Shown here: positions 27,816-35,987 of the stretch, in pieces
How positions within the stretch are numbered: the stretch's first letter is position 1
How the letters are laid out: every line of letters begins with the position of its first letter
NCBI GenBank assembly: GCA_038324115.1
Contig: JBBQHQ010000001.1
Span: 1-64,000 of the forward strand
Source: Gaiellasilicea sp038324115
GTDB taxonomy: Bacteria > Actinomycetota > Thermoleophilia > Gaiellales > Gaiellaceae
Length of the DNA stretch: 64,000 nt
Reading direction: 5' to 3'
The notes under the pieces: generated by a model
What the model saw: only the letters and a program-made list of their open reading frames with translations
The model's database searches: none
Told to the model about the DNA's origin: nothing
Position numbers and translations under genes: made by a program

Positions 27816-29591
27816 ATGGGAAGAAAGTCAAGCGGCAACTGCGGGGATGTACGCCAGAGCGCCCTTTGGGGCTCCGGTAACCGCGGTGGCGAGCTCCGGT
27901 CCAGTGCCCTGTGGGGCAAGGGTGGCCGCGGGCTCCTGACGACCGCTCTCGCTCTCGCACTGGCGATGCCGCTTGCGGCCTCGGCGGGCGGCGGCAAGAA
28001 CGGCGGCAAAGGAAACGGCTACGACGGCGCTTCCGCCACCGGTTCGTACGTCTCCGACGGCCTGAAGCTCAAGGCCCAGAAGGATCCGAAGGCAATCGTC
28101 AGCGTCATCATCACGTCCGACGCGGGCACGGCCCAGGCGGACAAGGCGGCGAAGCTCTTCGGCAAGCTCTCGAAGAAGCTCGACCTCGTCGACGGCGTTG
28201 TCGCCGACGTCCCGGTCAAGTACCTGGAGAAGCTGCAGGCGATCCCCGGCCTGACGATCACCGAGAACGCTTCGGTGCGCGCCCTCGGGTTCACGTCCAA
28301 TCAGCTCTGGACGCACGAGGCCGGCGTCAGCAAGCTCTGGAGCAACTCGGCGAAGGCGGCGACGATCGCAATCGTCGACTCCGGCGTTGACGCCTCGACG
28401 CCTGACCTTCTCGGTCGGGTCAAGGAGCAGGTCAACCTCGTCTCGACGGGCAAGCCGAACGCGCCCGGCGACGGACGGGGCCATGGCACGTTCGTGGCCA
28501 GCATCGCGGCCGGCTCGGCTCCGCTCACCGCGGGTGCCGCTCCGACTGCGGACATCGTCTCGGTTGACGTCCTCGACGACTCGGGCTCTGGCACGACGGC
28601 GGACGTGATCGCCGGCGCGCAGTGGGTCCTGGCCAACAAGGACCGGCTCGGGATCAAGGTCGCGAACTTCTCGCTCCACGCGAGCAACGTGACCCACTTC
28701 TACAACGACCCGCTCAACCGGGCCGTCGAGAAGCTGTGGTTCGCGGGCGTGACCGTCGTGGCTGCCTCGGGCAACTACGGCACGGGTGACGTCGCAAGCG
28801 GCGTCCGGTATGCGCCGGGCAGCGACCCGTTCGTGATCACGGTCGGTGCGAACGACATCGGCGGCTCCATGTCGACCAAGGACGACTCGATCGCTCCGTG
28901 GTCGGCGTGGGGCAACACTCCGGACGGCTTCCGCAAGCCGGAGATGTGCGCTCCGGGCCGGTACATGATCGGTGCCATTCCGATGGCGTCGACCCTGGCG
29001 GTCCAGCGGGCGGACAAGCTGATCAAGAACCGCCCGGGCTACATCGAGCTCTCCGGGACGTCGTTCTCGTCCCCGGTGGTTGCCGGTGTGGCGGCTCAGC
29101 TCCTCGCGAAGAACCCGTCCTGGACGCCGGATCAGGTGAAGGGCGCGCTCATGCGGGGCGTCAAGCCGGTTCCGAACGCACCCAAGACGTCGTGCGGTGT
29201 CGGGCAGATCAATGCGGCCAAGTCGGCCTCGACGGTCACCCCGCCCAATCCGAACGCGGGCCTGAACCGGTTCGTCAGCTCGTTGAGCGGAAGCGGCAAG
29301 GCGTTCGACGCGATCGCCTGGACGGATGCCTCGAAGGCGAGCATCGCCTGGGACGACATCGCTTGGAGCGACATCGCCTGGAGCGACATCGCCTGGAGCG
29401 ATTCGGCCCAGGAGGATGCGGTCGAGGCTGAGCTCGGTGTCGGCGGCTACGCCGCGACGGATGCCGAGATCGCACTGGCCGAGCAGACCGGCGACCCCGA
29501 CGCGGTTCTCGCGCCGACGGCCACGGTCAGCACGACCACGACGACGTCGGTAACAACGGTGAGCACCAGCACGTCGCTCACGCTCCCGTAA
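27816..29591 (+). CDS. Secreted subtilisin-like serine protease (S8) with tryptophan-rich repeats
   Basis: A 591-residue subtilase. The N-terminus is odd: about 45 polar residues with two copies of an SALWGxGxRG motif precede the signal helix (LLTTALALALAMPLAASAGG). An I9-like propeptide lies at about 85-155. The catalytic triad is Asp188 (IVDSGVD), His223 (GRGHGTF) and Ser416 (SGTSFSSP). After the protease domain come tandem WSDIA units (about 510-530) and a Thr/Ser-rich tail (TTTTTSVTTVSTSTS). Export is expected. The repeats do not belong to the catalytic fold and may mediate surface attachment; that is inference. Confidence 0.92.
   Translation: MGRKSSGNCGDVRQSALWGSGNRGGELRSSALWGKGGRGLLTTALALALAMPLAASAGGGKNGGKGNGYDGASATGSYVSDGLKLKAQKDPKAIVSVIITSDAGTAQADKAAKLFGKLSKKLDLVDGVVADVPVKYLEKLQAIPGLTITENASVRALGFTSNQLWTHEAGVSKLWSNSAKAATIAIVDSGVDASTPDLLGRVKEQVNLVSTGKPNAPGDGRGHGTFVASIAAGSAPLTAGAAPTADIVSVDVLDDSGSGTTADVIAGAQWVLANKDRLGIKVANFSLHASNVTHFYNDPLNRAVEKLWFAGVTVVAASGNYGTGDVASGVRYAPGSDPFVITVGANDIGGSMSTKDDSIAPWSAWGNTPDGFRKPEMCAPGRYMIGAIPMASTLAVQRADKLIKNRPGYIELSGTSFSSPVVAGVAAQLLAKNPSWTPDQVKGALMRGVKPVPNAPKTSCGVGQINAAKSASTVTPPNPNAGLNRFVSSLSGSGKAFDAIAWTDASKASIAWDDIAWSDIAWSDIAWSDSAQEDAVEAELGVGGYAATDAEIALAEQTGDPDAVLAPTATVSTTTTTSVTTVSTSTSLTLP
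29343..29402 (+). repeat. Tandem 15-bp repeat encoding WSDIA units
   Basis: About four copies of a 15-bp unit close to GACATCGCCTGGAGC give W-D/S-D-I-A repeats near the end of the subtilase. Copies differ by single silent or conservative changes, so the protein repeat appears selected. Confidence 0.8.
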
Positions 29592-29595
29592 GGCA

Positions 29596-29646
29596 GAGAC
29601 GAGGTGCGAGGGGTCGGCCGGCGGCGGCCGACCCCTCGTTCGTCTC
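29596..29646 (+). terminator. Terminator after the subtilase gene
   Basis: A long hairpin: outer arms GAGACGA/TCGTCTC and inner perfect 14-bp arms CGAGGGGTCGGCCG (29607-29620) and CGGCCGACCCCTCG (29625-29638) around a GCGG loop. The arms are stable enough to stop RNA polymerase although the following T-run is poor. Confidence 0.75.
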
Positions 29647-29816
29647 TCCATTCGGCGTCCGCGCCCTCACGCATCCCGGGGGGCGGGGTACCGCAAACGG
29701 GGGATGACCGGCTGAACGTGCCGATCTACCCTGCATGCGGCCCCCTGGGCCAGAAGAGCTTTCGATCCTGCGGCATCGAAGGAGTGCGCGGCGACGATGG
29801 ACAGAGGTAACGCGGC
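29647..29816 (+). promoter_or_regulatory. Leader region of the GGDEF/HD-GYP gene, possibly structured
   Basis: The 170 bp before ATG 29817 include nested complementary segments. GGGTA at about 29685 can pair with TACCC at 29727, enclosing CCG-CAAA-CGG and a GACCGGC/GCCGATC stem. This resembles a folded RNA leader, but the pattern does not match the conserved bases of c-di-GMP riboswitches that I know. No clear -10/-35 pair stands out. Confidence 0.3.
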
Positions 29817-32552
29817 ATGGTGAACGGAATCCCGCTCGAGGAGTCCTTCGAGCACGAGGCGCCGAAGCCGGCGAAGAAGCTGCCTGCGGTCGCGCTCGTC
29901 TACTTCGGGCTCATCGCCTGCGTCGCCCTGGCGGCCAGCGTTCCGTTCCTGATGAGGTTGAACGGGGACACGAAGGGCTGGGTGACGTTCGCGATCCTCG
30001 GGGCGAGCTCCGCGCTGGCGCAGTTCTTCGTCGTCCGGACGCCGAGCAACAAGAGCTACCACGCAACCGCCGTCTTCCTGATCGCGGCTGTCCTGCTTCT
30101 GCCGCCCGAGCTCCTGGCGCCCCTCGCGGTCATCCAACACGTTCCCGAGTGGCTCCGCAGCCGCGGCAGCTGGTACACGCAGTCCTTCAACATCCTCGAC
30201 TTCACGATCGCCGTCATGGCCTCGTGGGCGGTCGCCCACCAGATTTTGGGGGCGGACGGCCTGATCGGGAACGGCGACATCCGCTTCGCGCTCGCAGGGG
30301 CCGCTGCGGCGCTCGTGCTCGTCGGCGTCAACTACGCCGTGATCGCACCGATGATCCGCTGGGTCAACGGGCATCCGATCCGCCAGGTCTTCTCCTTCCA
30401 GACCCTCTCGACGGAGTTCGTCTTCGCCGCGCTCGGGGTCGTCCTCGCGGCGTTCTGGAACGCGAACCCCTGGCTCGTCCCGTTCGCGATCGCGCCGCTC
30501 CTGCTGATCCACCGGGCCCTCTCCGTGCCGCAGCTCCAGGCGGAGGCTCGTGTCGATCCGAAGACCGGCCTCTTCAACGCCCGTCACTTCGCCGCTGCGC
30601 TGACCGAGGAGCTCGGCCGCTCCCAGCGGTTCGACCGGCCGATGTCGCTGATCATGGCCGACCTCGACCTGCTCCGGGAGATCAACAACACCTACGGCCA
30701 CCTCGCGGGCGACGCAGTCCTGAAGGGGATCGCCGAGGTCTTCCGCAGCGAGCTGCGCCACTACGACGTCCCCGCCCGTTTCGGCGGGGAGGAGTTCTCG
30801 ATTCTCCTGCCCGAGACCTCTGCCGAGAAGGCACTCGAGATCGCCGAGCGGATCCGGCGAGCTGTGGCCGAGAAGGAGTACGACGTCGAGACCTCGAGCG
30901 AGCCCATCCGCGCAACCGTCTCGATCGGCGTCGCCGCGTACCCACGCGACGCCGAAGACCCGAACGGGCTGATCCATCAGGCCGACCTCGCGGTCTATCG
31001 CGCGAAGCTCCAGGGCCGAAACCGCGTCCTCGGTGCGAGCTCCGAGCCGCTGCTCATGCCGGAGGACCGCACCCAGCGCCTCGTCTCGGTCCCTGAGGAC
31101 GGCGACCACCGTGTCCCGCTGGCGCGCGTCCCCGAGTCAGTCCCGCAGGAGGAGCGGCGCCATACCCAGCACACCGTCAACGGCCCGCGCTTCCTCCAGC
31201 TCTCGGCGCGCCTGGGGATCCTCGTCGGGCTCGTCAGCACTCTCGGCGTCGCGGCCGGCGTCCTCGGCCTCGTGTTCGGGTCGAGCACCGACGTAATCGG
31301 CCTCCTCGCCGTGATCGCGCTCGTCGGTGTGGGGCAGGCCCTCGCGCTCGAGGTCGACGACGGCACCATCTCCGTCAGCGCCGTCGGCGCGCTCGCCGGC
31401 GCCGCACTGTTCGGCACCAGAGCCGCGCTCGCGCTTGCCGTGGCGATCTCCGTGGTCGAGTGGAGCGCGCGGCGCACGCAGATCCACACCGTGCTCTTCA
31501 ACGTGGGTGCCCTCTCGCTCGCCTCGCTCGGCGCCGCAGCGGTCTTCACCGCCGGCTACGGCGGCAGCATCGGCGAGCTCGTGACCGTGATCGCCGGTCT
31601 CGTCGCCGGCACGCTCTACTTCGCCGTCAACACAGGCCTGCTCGCACTCGCCCTCGCGGCCGAGGGACGCGAGCGCTGGTGGAGGATCTGGCACGAGCGC
31701 TTCCTCTGGCTCGCACCGCATTACATCGTGTACGGCTTCGTCGGCAGCGTGATCGCGATCGGCTACCACGCAGCGAACCTCTACGCCCTCGCGGTCTTCG
31801 CCGTGCCGCTGCTCCTGATGCGCAAGACCCAGGAGGCCTACCTCTCGCACACCCGCAAGAGCGCCCAGAAGCTCCGCGCCGCGGCCGAGACCATCCACAC
31901 CCAGAACGTCTCGCTCGAGCAGGCCAACCGGCTGCTTAAGGAGCGCTCGACCGCCGCGATGGAGAGCCTCTCGGCCACGGTCGACGCGCGGGACGCCTAC
32001 ACCGCCGGGCACTCGCGCCGGGTGCAGCAGCTCGCCCTCGCGATCGGACGGGAGCTCAACCTCTCGCAGGCCGAGCTCGACCTGCTCGGCCATGCGGCGC
32101 TCTTCCACGACATCGGCAAGCTGGCGATCCCGGACTCGATCCTGCTCAAGCCCGCGAGCCTGACCGAGGAGGAGTGGGCGCTCATGCAGCGGCACGCCGA
32201 CGAGGGGGCACGGATCATCGACCGCCTTGGCTTCCTCAACGACGCCGTTCCCTCGATCCGGCACCACCACGAGCGCTTCGACGGCGCGGGCTACCCGGAC
32301 CGGCTCCGCGGGGAGGAGATCCCGCTCGGCGCCCGGATCATTCACGTCGCGGACGCGCTCGACTCGATGCTGACCACCCGGATCTACCGGGCTGCGCGCC
32401 CGCTCGACGAAGCTCTCAGCGAGCTTCGGAATGCCGCCGGGAGCCAGTTCTGCCCCCGCTGCGTGACGGCTCTGGAGCGGATCCTGCCGCTCGAGACCGT
32501 CGGCGACGTCCTGCACCAGCCCGAGCGCACCGCGCTCGTCGCCGTCTCCTAG
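29817..32552 (+). CDS. Membrane-bound GGDEF and HD-GYP dual protein (c-di-GMP turnover)
   Basis: A 911-residue protein made of two membrane-plus-catalytic halves. Half 1 has about six or seven helices (about 20-235), then a GGDEF domain with GGEEF at 323-327 and an RxxD inhibitory site (RHYD, 314-317). Half 2 has a second set of helices (about 460-680), a short coiled coil, and an HD-GYP domain with His764-Asp765 (HDIGK) and DGAGYP at 822-827. Both active sites look complete, so it can be predicted to make and break c-di-GMP. Membrane parts resemble MASE-type sensors. It ends in CPRC-containing sequence and a short tail. Confidence 0.9.
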   Translation: MVNGIPLEESFEHEAPKPAKKLPAVALVYFGLIACVALAASVPFLMRLNGDTKGWVTFAILGASSALAQFFVVRTPSNKSYHATAVFLIAAVLLLPPELLAPLAVIQHVPEWLRSRGSWYTQSFNILDFTIAVMASWAVAHQILGADGLIGNGDIRFALAGAAAALVLVGVNYAVIAPMIRWVNGHPIRQVFSFQTLSTEFVFAALGVVLAAFWNANPWLVPFAIAPLLLIHRALSVPQLQAEARVDPKTGLFNARHFAAALTEELGRSQRFDRPMSLIMADLDLLREINNTYGHLAGDAVLKGIAEVFRSELRHYDVPARFGGEEFSILLPETSAEKALEIAERIRRAVAEKEYDVETSSEPIRATVSIGVAAYPRDAEDPNGLIHQADLAVYRAKLQGRNRVLGASSEPLLMPEDRTQRLVSVPEDGDHRVPLARVPESVPQEERRHTQHTVNGPRFLQLSARLGILVGLVSTLGVAAGVLGLVFGSSTDVIGLLAVIALVGVGQALALEVDDGTISVSAVGALAGAALFGTRAALALAVAISVVEWSARRTQIHTVLFNVGALSLASLGAAAVFTAGYGGSIGELVTVIAGLVAGTLYFAVNTGLLALALAAEGRERWWRIWHERFLWLAPHYIVYGFVGSVIAIGYHAANLYALAVFAVPLLLMRKTQEAYLSHTRKSAQKLRAAAETIHTQNVSLEQANRLLKERSTAAMESLSATVDARDAYTAGHSRRVQQLALAIGRELNLSQAELDLLGHAALFHDIGKLAIPDSILLKPASLTEEEWALMQRHADEGARIIDRLGFLNDAVPSIRHHHERFDGAGYPDRLRGEEIPLGARIIHVADALDSMLTTRIYRAARPLDEALSELRNAAGSQFCPRCVTALERILPLETVGDVLHQPERTALVAVS

Positions 32553-32616
32553 ACGACTCTCGCGCCCCCGGGCCGGCACGCAGATTCAGGCCGTGGGCAG
32601 CCGCGCTCGCCCGCCC

Positions 32617-32644
32617 TTGCAACTTGCCCAAGATGCTCTACACT
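32617..32644 (+). promoter_or_regulatory. Promoter of the HNH-repeat protein gene (leaderless)
   Basis: TTGCAA (32617-32622) and TACACT (32639-32644) are separated by 16 bp, and ATG 32651 follows after 6 nt. This is the clearest two-box promoter of the window and implies a leaderless mRNA. Confidence 0.6.
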
Positions 32645-32650
32645 ACTTGC

Positions 32651-33331
32651 ATGGCAAAGGCCCGCCGCCACCCAGCAGTGGCAGGCATCGATCCGCAGGC
32701 GCTGGCCGCGTTCCAGGCCGGTATCCGCAAGCGGTACACGGACGAGGAGATCCTGACCCAGCTCGGAGAGTGTGCCGAGCGGCTCGGACGGTCTCCGACG
32801 ATGCGCGAGTTCGCGGCCGACACCCAGACGACGGTGCACCCGCAGACCGTGATCGAGCACTTCGGCAGTTGGAACGCAGCGAAGCGGCAGGCGGGGCTGG
32901 TGCCCCGGCGCTTCGCGACCCGTGAGGAGCTGCTGGGCCGCCTCCGCGACCTCGGCGAGGAGCTGGGGAGGACCCCGACCGCCAAGGACCTGGACGAGCG
33001 GAAGGGCTCGATGCCGTCGAAGTCGCTGATCTGGCACACCTTCGGCTCGCTCGCCCAGGCGCTCCGCGAGGCAGGCTTCGACGTGCCGATCGGCGAGGAG
33101 CGGCTCGAGCGCGCCGTCGAGCAGGGCGTGATCGTCGCGCGCGGGCTCGGGCGGCTCCCGAAGATGGACGACTGGAAGAGCGCGCGCAAGGCGAATGCCG
33201 GCCTCCTGACCGAGTGGCAGATCTACCGGATGATCGACGTGCAGCCGGCCTGGGCCGCGTTCCAGTTCCTCGTGGCGCAGCGCCTGCGCGAGGAAGGCGC
33301 GCGGGTCTCGCCCGACGGCACCCTGACCTGA
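32651..33331 (+). CDS. Homing-endonuclease-associated-repeat protein, no nuclease domain
   Basis: A 226-residue basic protein with two clear copies, and a third weaker one, of the HNH/homing-endonuclease-associated repeat. Unit 1 is about 37-83 (LGRSPTMREFA ... FGSWNAAKRQAGL). Unit 2 is about 94-142 (LGRTPTAKDLD ... FGSLAQALREAGF). A more divergent unit follows from about 153 (LGRLPKMDDW). These repeats bind DNA. No HNH or GIY-YIG catalytic motif is present, so it is probably a DNA-binding regulator rather than a nuclease. The gene has its own leaderless promoter and ends 6 bp from the convergent amidotransferase gene. Confidence 0.75.
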   Translation: MAKARRHPAVAGIDPQALAAFQAGIRKRYTDEEILTQLGECAERLGRSPTMREFAADTQTTVHPQTVIEHFGSWNAAKRQAGLVPRRFATREELLGRLRDLGEELGRTPTAKDLDERKGSMPSKSLIWHTFGSLAQALREAGFDVPIGEERLERAVEQGVIVARGLGRLPKMDDWKSARKANAGLLTEWQIYRMIDVQPAWAAFQFLVAQRLREEGARVSPDGTLT

Positions 33332-33337
33332 GCGGCG

Positions 33338-34138
33338 CTACGCGGCCGCGGCGACGACGATCGCGGCCAGCCGCTGCAGGCTGCTTGCGCCCTCGTGGGG
33401 CGAGCGGATCGAGGGGAGGATCGTCTCCTCGACGTAGGAGCGATCGGCCACGAAGCGCTCGCTCGACGCGATCCGGCCGTCCTCGACGCGGAGGAAGACA
33501 CCCTCGTCAACCTCGCGCTTGCGGAGGGTAAGCCGGAGCGTGCCCTCGAGCACCTCGAGCGCCGCGCGCGTGGAGGCGAAGAAGAGCTCGTCGCGCGCGG
33601 TTCCGATCCAGAGCGGGCGGCCCACGGCGCGGGCGAGGAAGAGGGTGGCGGGGAAGCGCTCGTCGAGCCAGCTCGTGGCCATCGCGCCGTGCAGCTCCTC
33701 GAGCACCTCGACGCGGCTCTCGGCGTGCTCGGAGAGCGCGAAGATCGCCTCGGAGTCGACGGTCATGTCGGGATGCGCCCGGGTGAACCCGTAGCGCTCG
33801 AAGATCTCCTCATCGTTGACGATGATCCCGTTGTGGATCCCGACCACGGCGCCGTGGCGGATCGGGTGGTTGTTCGCCTCGATCGTGGGGTGTCCCTTGG
33901 TGTAGTCGCGAACGTGCACGAGCACCTGCGTCGCCTCGGCTGGGACGCAGACCTCGTCGAGGAGCGCGGAGGCGCCAGAGCGGCGCTTGTGGACGGTCAC
34001 GCCCGAGCCGAGGCTGCAATGCGCGTACCCGACGGCGTCTGCGCCTCGCTCTGCGATCCCGGCCAGGAGCGCCTGCGCCGCCAGGGTCCTGTCGACGCTG
34101 GAGGCGGGGCTGAGGCTGTATCCGGCGATTCCACACAT
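33338..34138 (-). CDS. Class II glutamine amidotransferase domain protein
   Basis: A 266-residue N-terminal-nucleophile glutaminase domain. The sequence begins MCGIAGYS, so Cys2 becomes the catalytic N-terminal residue. VHVRDYTKGHPTIEANNHPI, GIHNGIIVND and TVDSEAIFAL match the glutamine site of GlmS/PurF/AsnB relatives. No synthetase, sugar isomerase or PRTase domain follows, so it needs a partner or acts on another amide. It is monocistronic with a leaderless promoter, divergent from the sigma-factor gene. The substrate is unknown. Confidence 0.85.
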   Translation of the reverse strand: MCGIAGYSLSPASSVDRTLAAQALLAGIAERGADAVGYAHCSLGSGVTVHKRRSGASALLDEVCVPAEATQVLVHVRDYTKGHPTIEANNHPIRHGAVVGIHNGIIVNDEEIFERYGFTRAHPDMTVDSEAIFALSEHAESRVEVLEELHGAMATSWLDERFPATLFLARAVGRPLWIGTARDELFFASTRAALEVLEGTLRLTLRKREVDEGVFLRVEDGRIASSERFVADRSYVEETILPSIRSPHEGASSLQRLAAIVVAAAA

Positions 34139-34144
34139 GTCGAA

Positions 34145-34150
34145 ATCCTA
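34145..34150 (-). promoter_or_regulatory. -10 box TAGGAT for leaderless amidotransferase gene
   Basis: Read on the minus strand, TAGGAT lies 6 nt before ATG 34138 with no ribosome site. Short spacing again predicts a transcript that begins at the start codon. Confidence 0.55.
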
Positions 34151-34293
34151 GGAACGAAGTCGGCTGAGGGGCAGTTTCTCTCTTACAACGTAGACGACAG
34201 GTGTTTCGACGAAGTTAGGACAGATTCGGCCGAAAGCTCGTTCCTCCTTCTGCATCCTCAAGCCCATGCCCGTGGAGGCCGATACAGCGCGCA

Positions 34294-35256
34294 ATGGAGC
34301 ACAACGCCGTCGAACCGCTCTCCGAACCCCCGTCCGAGCCACACCTGGAGCTGCTGCCTGCGCTCGACGAGCAGGAGGACGTCGCAGCCGACACGGAGGA
34401 CGAGGACGACGCCGTCTCCGCGCCCGCCTTCGAGGCGACGCAGGACCCGCTCAAGCTCTACGTCCGCGCGATCGGCGACGGCCGCCTCCTGACCACGGGC
34501 GAGGAGCGCGAGCTCGCCCGGCTCAAGGACCTCGGCGACGAGGCCGCCAAGCGGAAGCTGATCGAGTCGAACCTCAGGCTCGTGATGTCGATCACGCGCA
34601 ACTACACGAAGGCGGGCGTCCCGCTGCTCGACCTGATCCAGGAGGGCAATCTCGGCCTGATCCGCGCCGTCGAGAAGTTCGACTACACGATGGGCTTCAA
34701 GCTCTCCACCTACGCCACCTGGTGGATCCGGCAAGCGGTCAGCCGCGCGCTCGCCGAGCAGGGTCGGACGATCAGGCTGCCCGTCCACGTCGCCGACCAG
34801 GTGCGCCGCGTCACCCGCTCCCGGCGGGAGCTGGCGCAGAAGCTGAACCGCGACCCGACGCTCGACGAGATCGCGGAGGAAAGCGGCTTCGGCGCCAACC
34901 GGGTGCGCGAGCTGCTCGAGCTCGTGGAGGACTCCGTCAGCCTCGAGACCCCCGTCGGCGACGGCGAGAGCCTCTACGGAGACCTGATCCAGGACACGAA
35001 GTCGGCCGAGCCCGACGTGGAGACCGCCGACCGGCTCCGTTCGGAGGAGATCACGGCCGCGCTGAACCGGCTCAATCCGCGGATGCGCCACGTCCTCGCG
35101 CAACGCTTCGGGCTCGAAGGGGCGACGCCGCAGACCCTCGAGGAGGTCGGCGCCGGCCTGGGGGTGACGCGCGAGCGCGTCCGCCAGCTCGAGTCGCGGG
35201 CCCTCAGGGAGCTCCGCACGGTCGCTCCTGGGCTCGAGTTCTACCTCCAGAGCTGA
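34294..35256 (+). CDS. RNA polymerase sigma factor, sigma-70 group 2 type
   Basis: A 320-residue sigma-70 factor. An acidic N-terminus (about 1-48) replaces region 1.1. Region 1.2 starts at DPLKLYVRAIGDGRLLT. Region 2 has the highly conserved DLIQEGNLGLIRAVEKFD and STYATWWIRQAVSRAL. Region 3 follows, and region 4 has TLEEVGAGLGVTRERVRQLESRAL. It lacks region 1.1, unlike the factor at 35988, so it is more likely an alternative (group 2) factor that reads similar promoters. ATG 34294 has no ribosome site; GATACA 7 nt upstream may be its -10 box. Confidence 0.93.
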   Translation: MEHNAVEPLSEPPSEPHLELLPALDEQEDVAADTEDEDDAVSAPAFEATQDPLKLYVRAIGDGRLLTTGEERELARLKDLGDEAAKRKLIESNLRLVMSITRNYTKAGVPLLDLIQEGNLGLIRAVEKFDYTMGFKLSTYATWWIRQAVSRALAEQGRTIRLPVHVADQVRRVTRSRRELAQKLNRDPTLDEIAEESGFGANRVRELLELVEDSVSLETPVGDGESLYGDLIQDTKSAEPDVETADRLRSEEITAALNRLNPRMRHVLAQRFGLEGATPQTLEEVGAGLGVTRERVRQLESRALRELRTVAPGLEFYLQS

Positions 35257-35259
35257 CGC

Positions 35260-35265
35260 TACGCT
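35260..35265 (+). promoter_or_regulatory. -10 box TACGCT for the PHP hydrolase gene
   Basis: TACGCT lies directly after the sigma-factor stop and 7 nt before ATG 35273. It may give the downstream gene a leaderless transcript independent of the sigma gene. Confidence 0.4.
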
Positions 35266-35272
35266 GGACGGG

Positions 35273-35986
35273 ATGACCCGTCCTGCCTTCGTCGACTGCC
35301 ATTCTCACGTCTGCCCCTCGGGTGACGACGGGGCTCAGTCGCTCGAGGAGGCCGTCGTCCTCTGCCGGGACGCCGCCCGGTCCGGGACGGGGCTGCTCTT
35401 CGCGACGCCGCACGTGTGGCCGCACCTCGGCCTCTCGTCGGAGCGCGAGGCTGCGGTCCGGGAGACTTTCGTGCGGCTGAGGCGGTACGTCGAGCTGGAG
35501 CTCCGGCTCGGCTTCGAGCTGACCCCGCATGCGCGCCTGCTCGACGAGGATCCGCACCGCTACGCGCTCGAAGGCACCGACCGGATCCTGATCGAGGTGC
35601 CGTTCGTCGGCGGCTGGGAGACGCTGCTCGCGGTCGCCGGCCACGCGGAGGCCGCAGGCCTGACGCCCGTGATCGCTCACCCGGAGCGGGCCGAGGAGGT
35701 TCTGACCCGGCCGGAGCTCGCGGACGAGCTCGCGGAGCGAGGCTGGCTCCTGCAGGTGAACGGCTCATCGCTCCTCGGACGGCACGGCCTGGGCTCGCAG
35801 GAGCTCGGCTGGGCGCTGCTGGAGCACGGCACGGCGTCCCTGGTCGCCTCGGACGGTCATCGTCAGGCGCGGCCGGTCACGCTCGACGCCGCGTACGACG
35901 TCGCGTTCAAGCGCTTCGGCGTCGACGCGAACGGGTTCTTCGACGGCTCGGCGCTCGGCGTCGCTGCCGCGCGCGCCGCAGCCTGA
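35273..35986 (+). CDS. PHP-fold hydrolase, CpsB/CapC-like (tyrosine phosphatase family)
   Basis: A 237-residue PHP-domain metalloprotein. Metal-binding patterns are DCHSHVCPSGDDG at residues 8-20, a later ATPHVWPH, the Glu in LIEVPFV, IAHPERAEEV and ASDGHRQARP. The layout matches CpsB/YwqE manganese-dependent tyrosine phosphatases that act on polysaccharide-export kinases, but no such kinase lies nearby, so histidinol-phosphatase-like or other phosphoesterase activity remains possible. It sits between two sigma factors and converges with the second, the stops only 1-4 bp apart. Confidence 0.8.
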   Translation: MTRPAFVDCHSHVCPSGDDGAQSLEEAVVLCRDAARSGTGLLFATPHVWPHLGLSSEREAAVRETFVRLRRYVELELRLGFELTPHARLLDEDPHRYALEGTDRILIEVPFVGGWETLLAVAGHAEAAGLTPVIAHPERAEEVLTRPELADELAERGWLLQVNGSSLLGRHGLGSQELGWALLEHGTASLVASDGHRQARPVTLDAAYDVAFKRFGVDANGFFDGSALGVAAARAAA

Positions 35987-35987
35987 G

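Noticed and set aside
29647..29816. c-di-GMP riboswitch before the GGDEF/HD-GYP gene
   Set aside because: The leader folds, but the conserved GGCAAACC and GACGCAAAGCC segments are missing, so no class is named.
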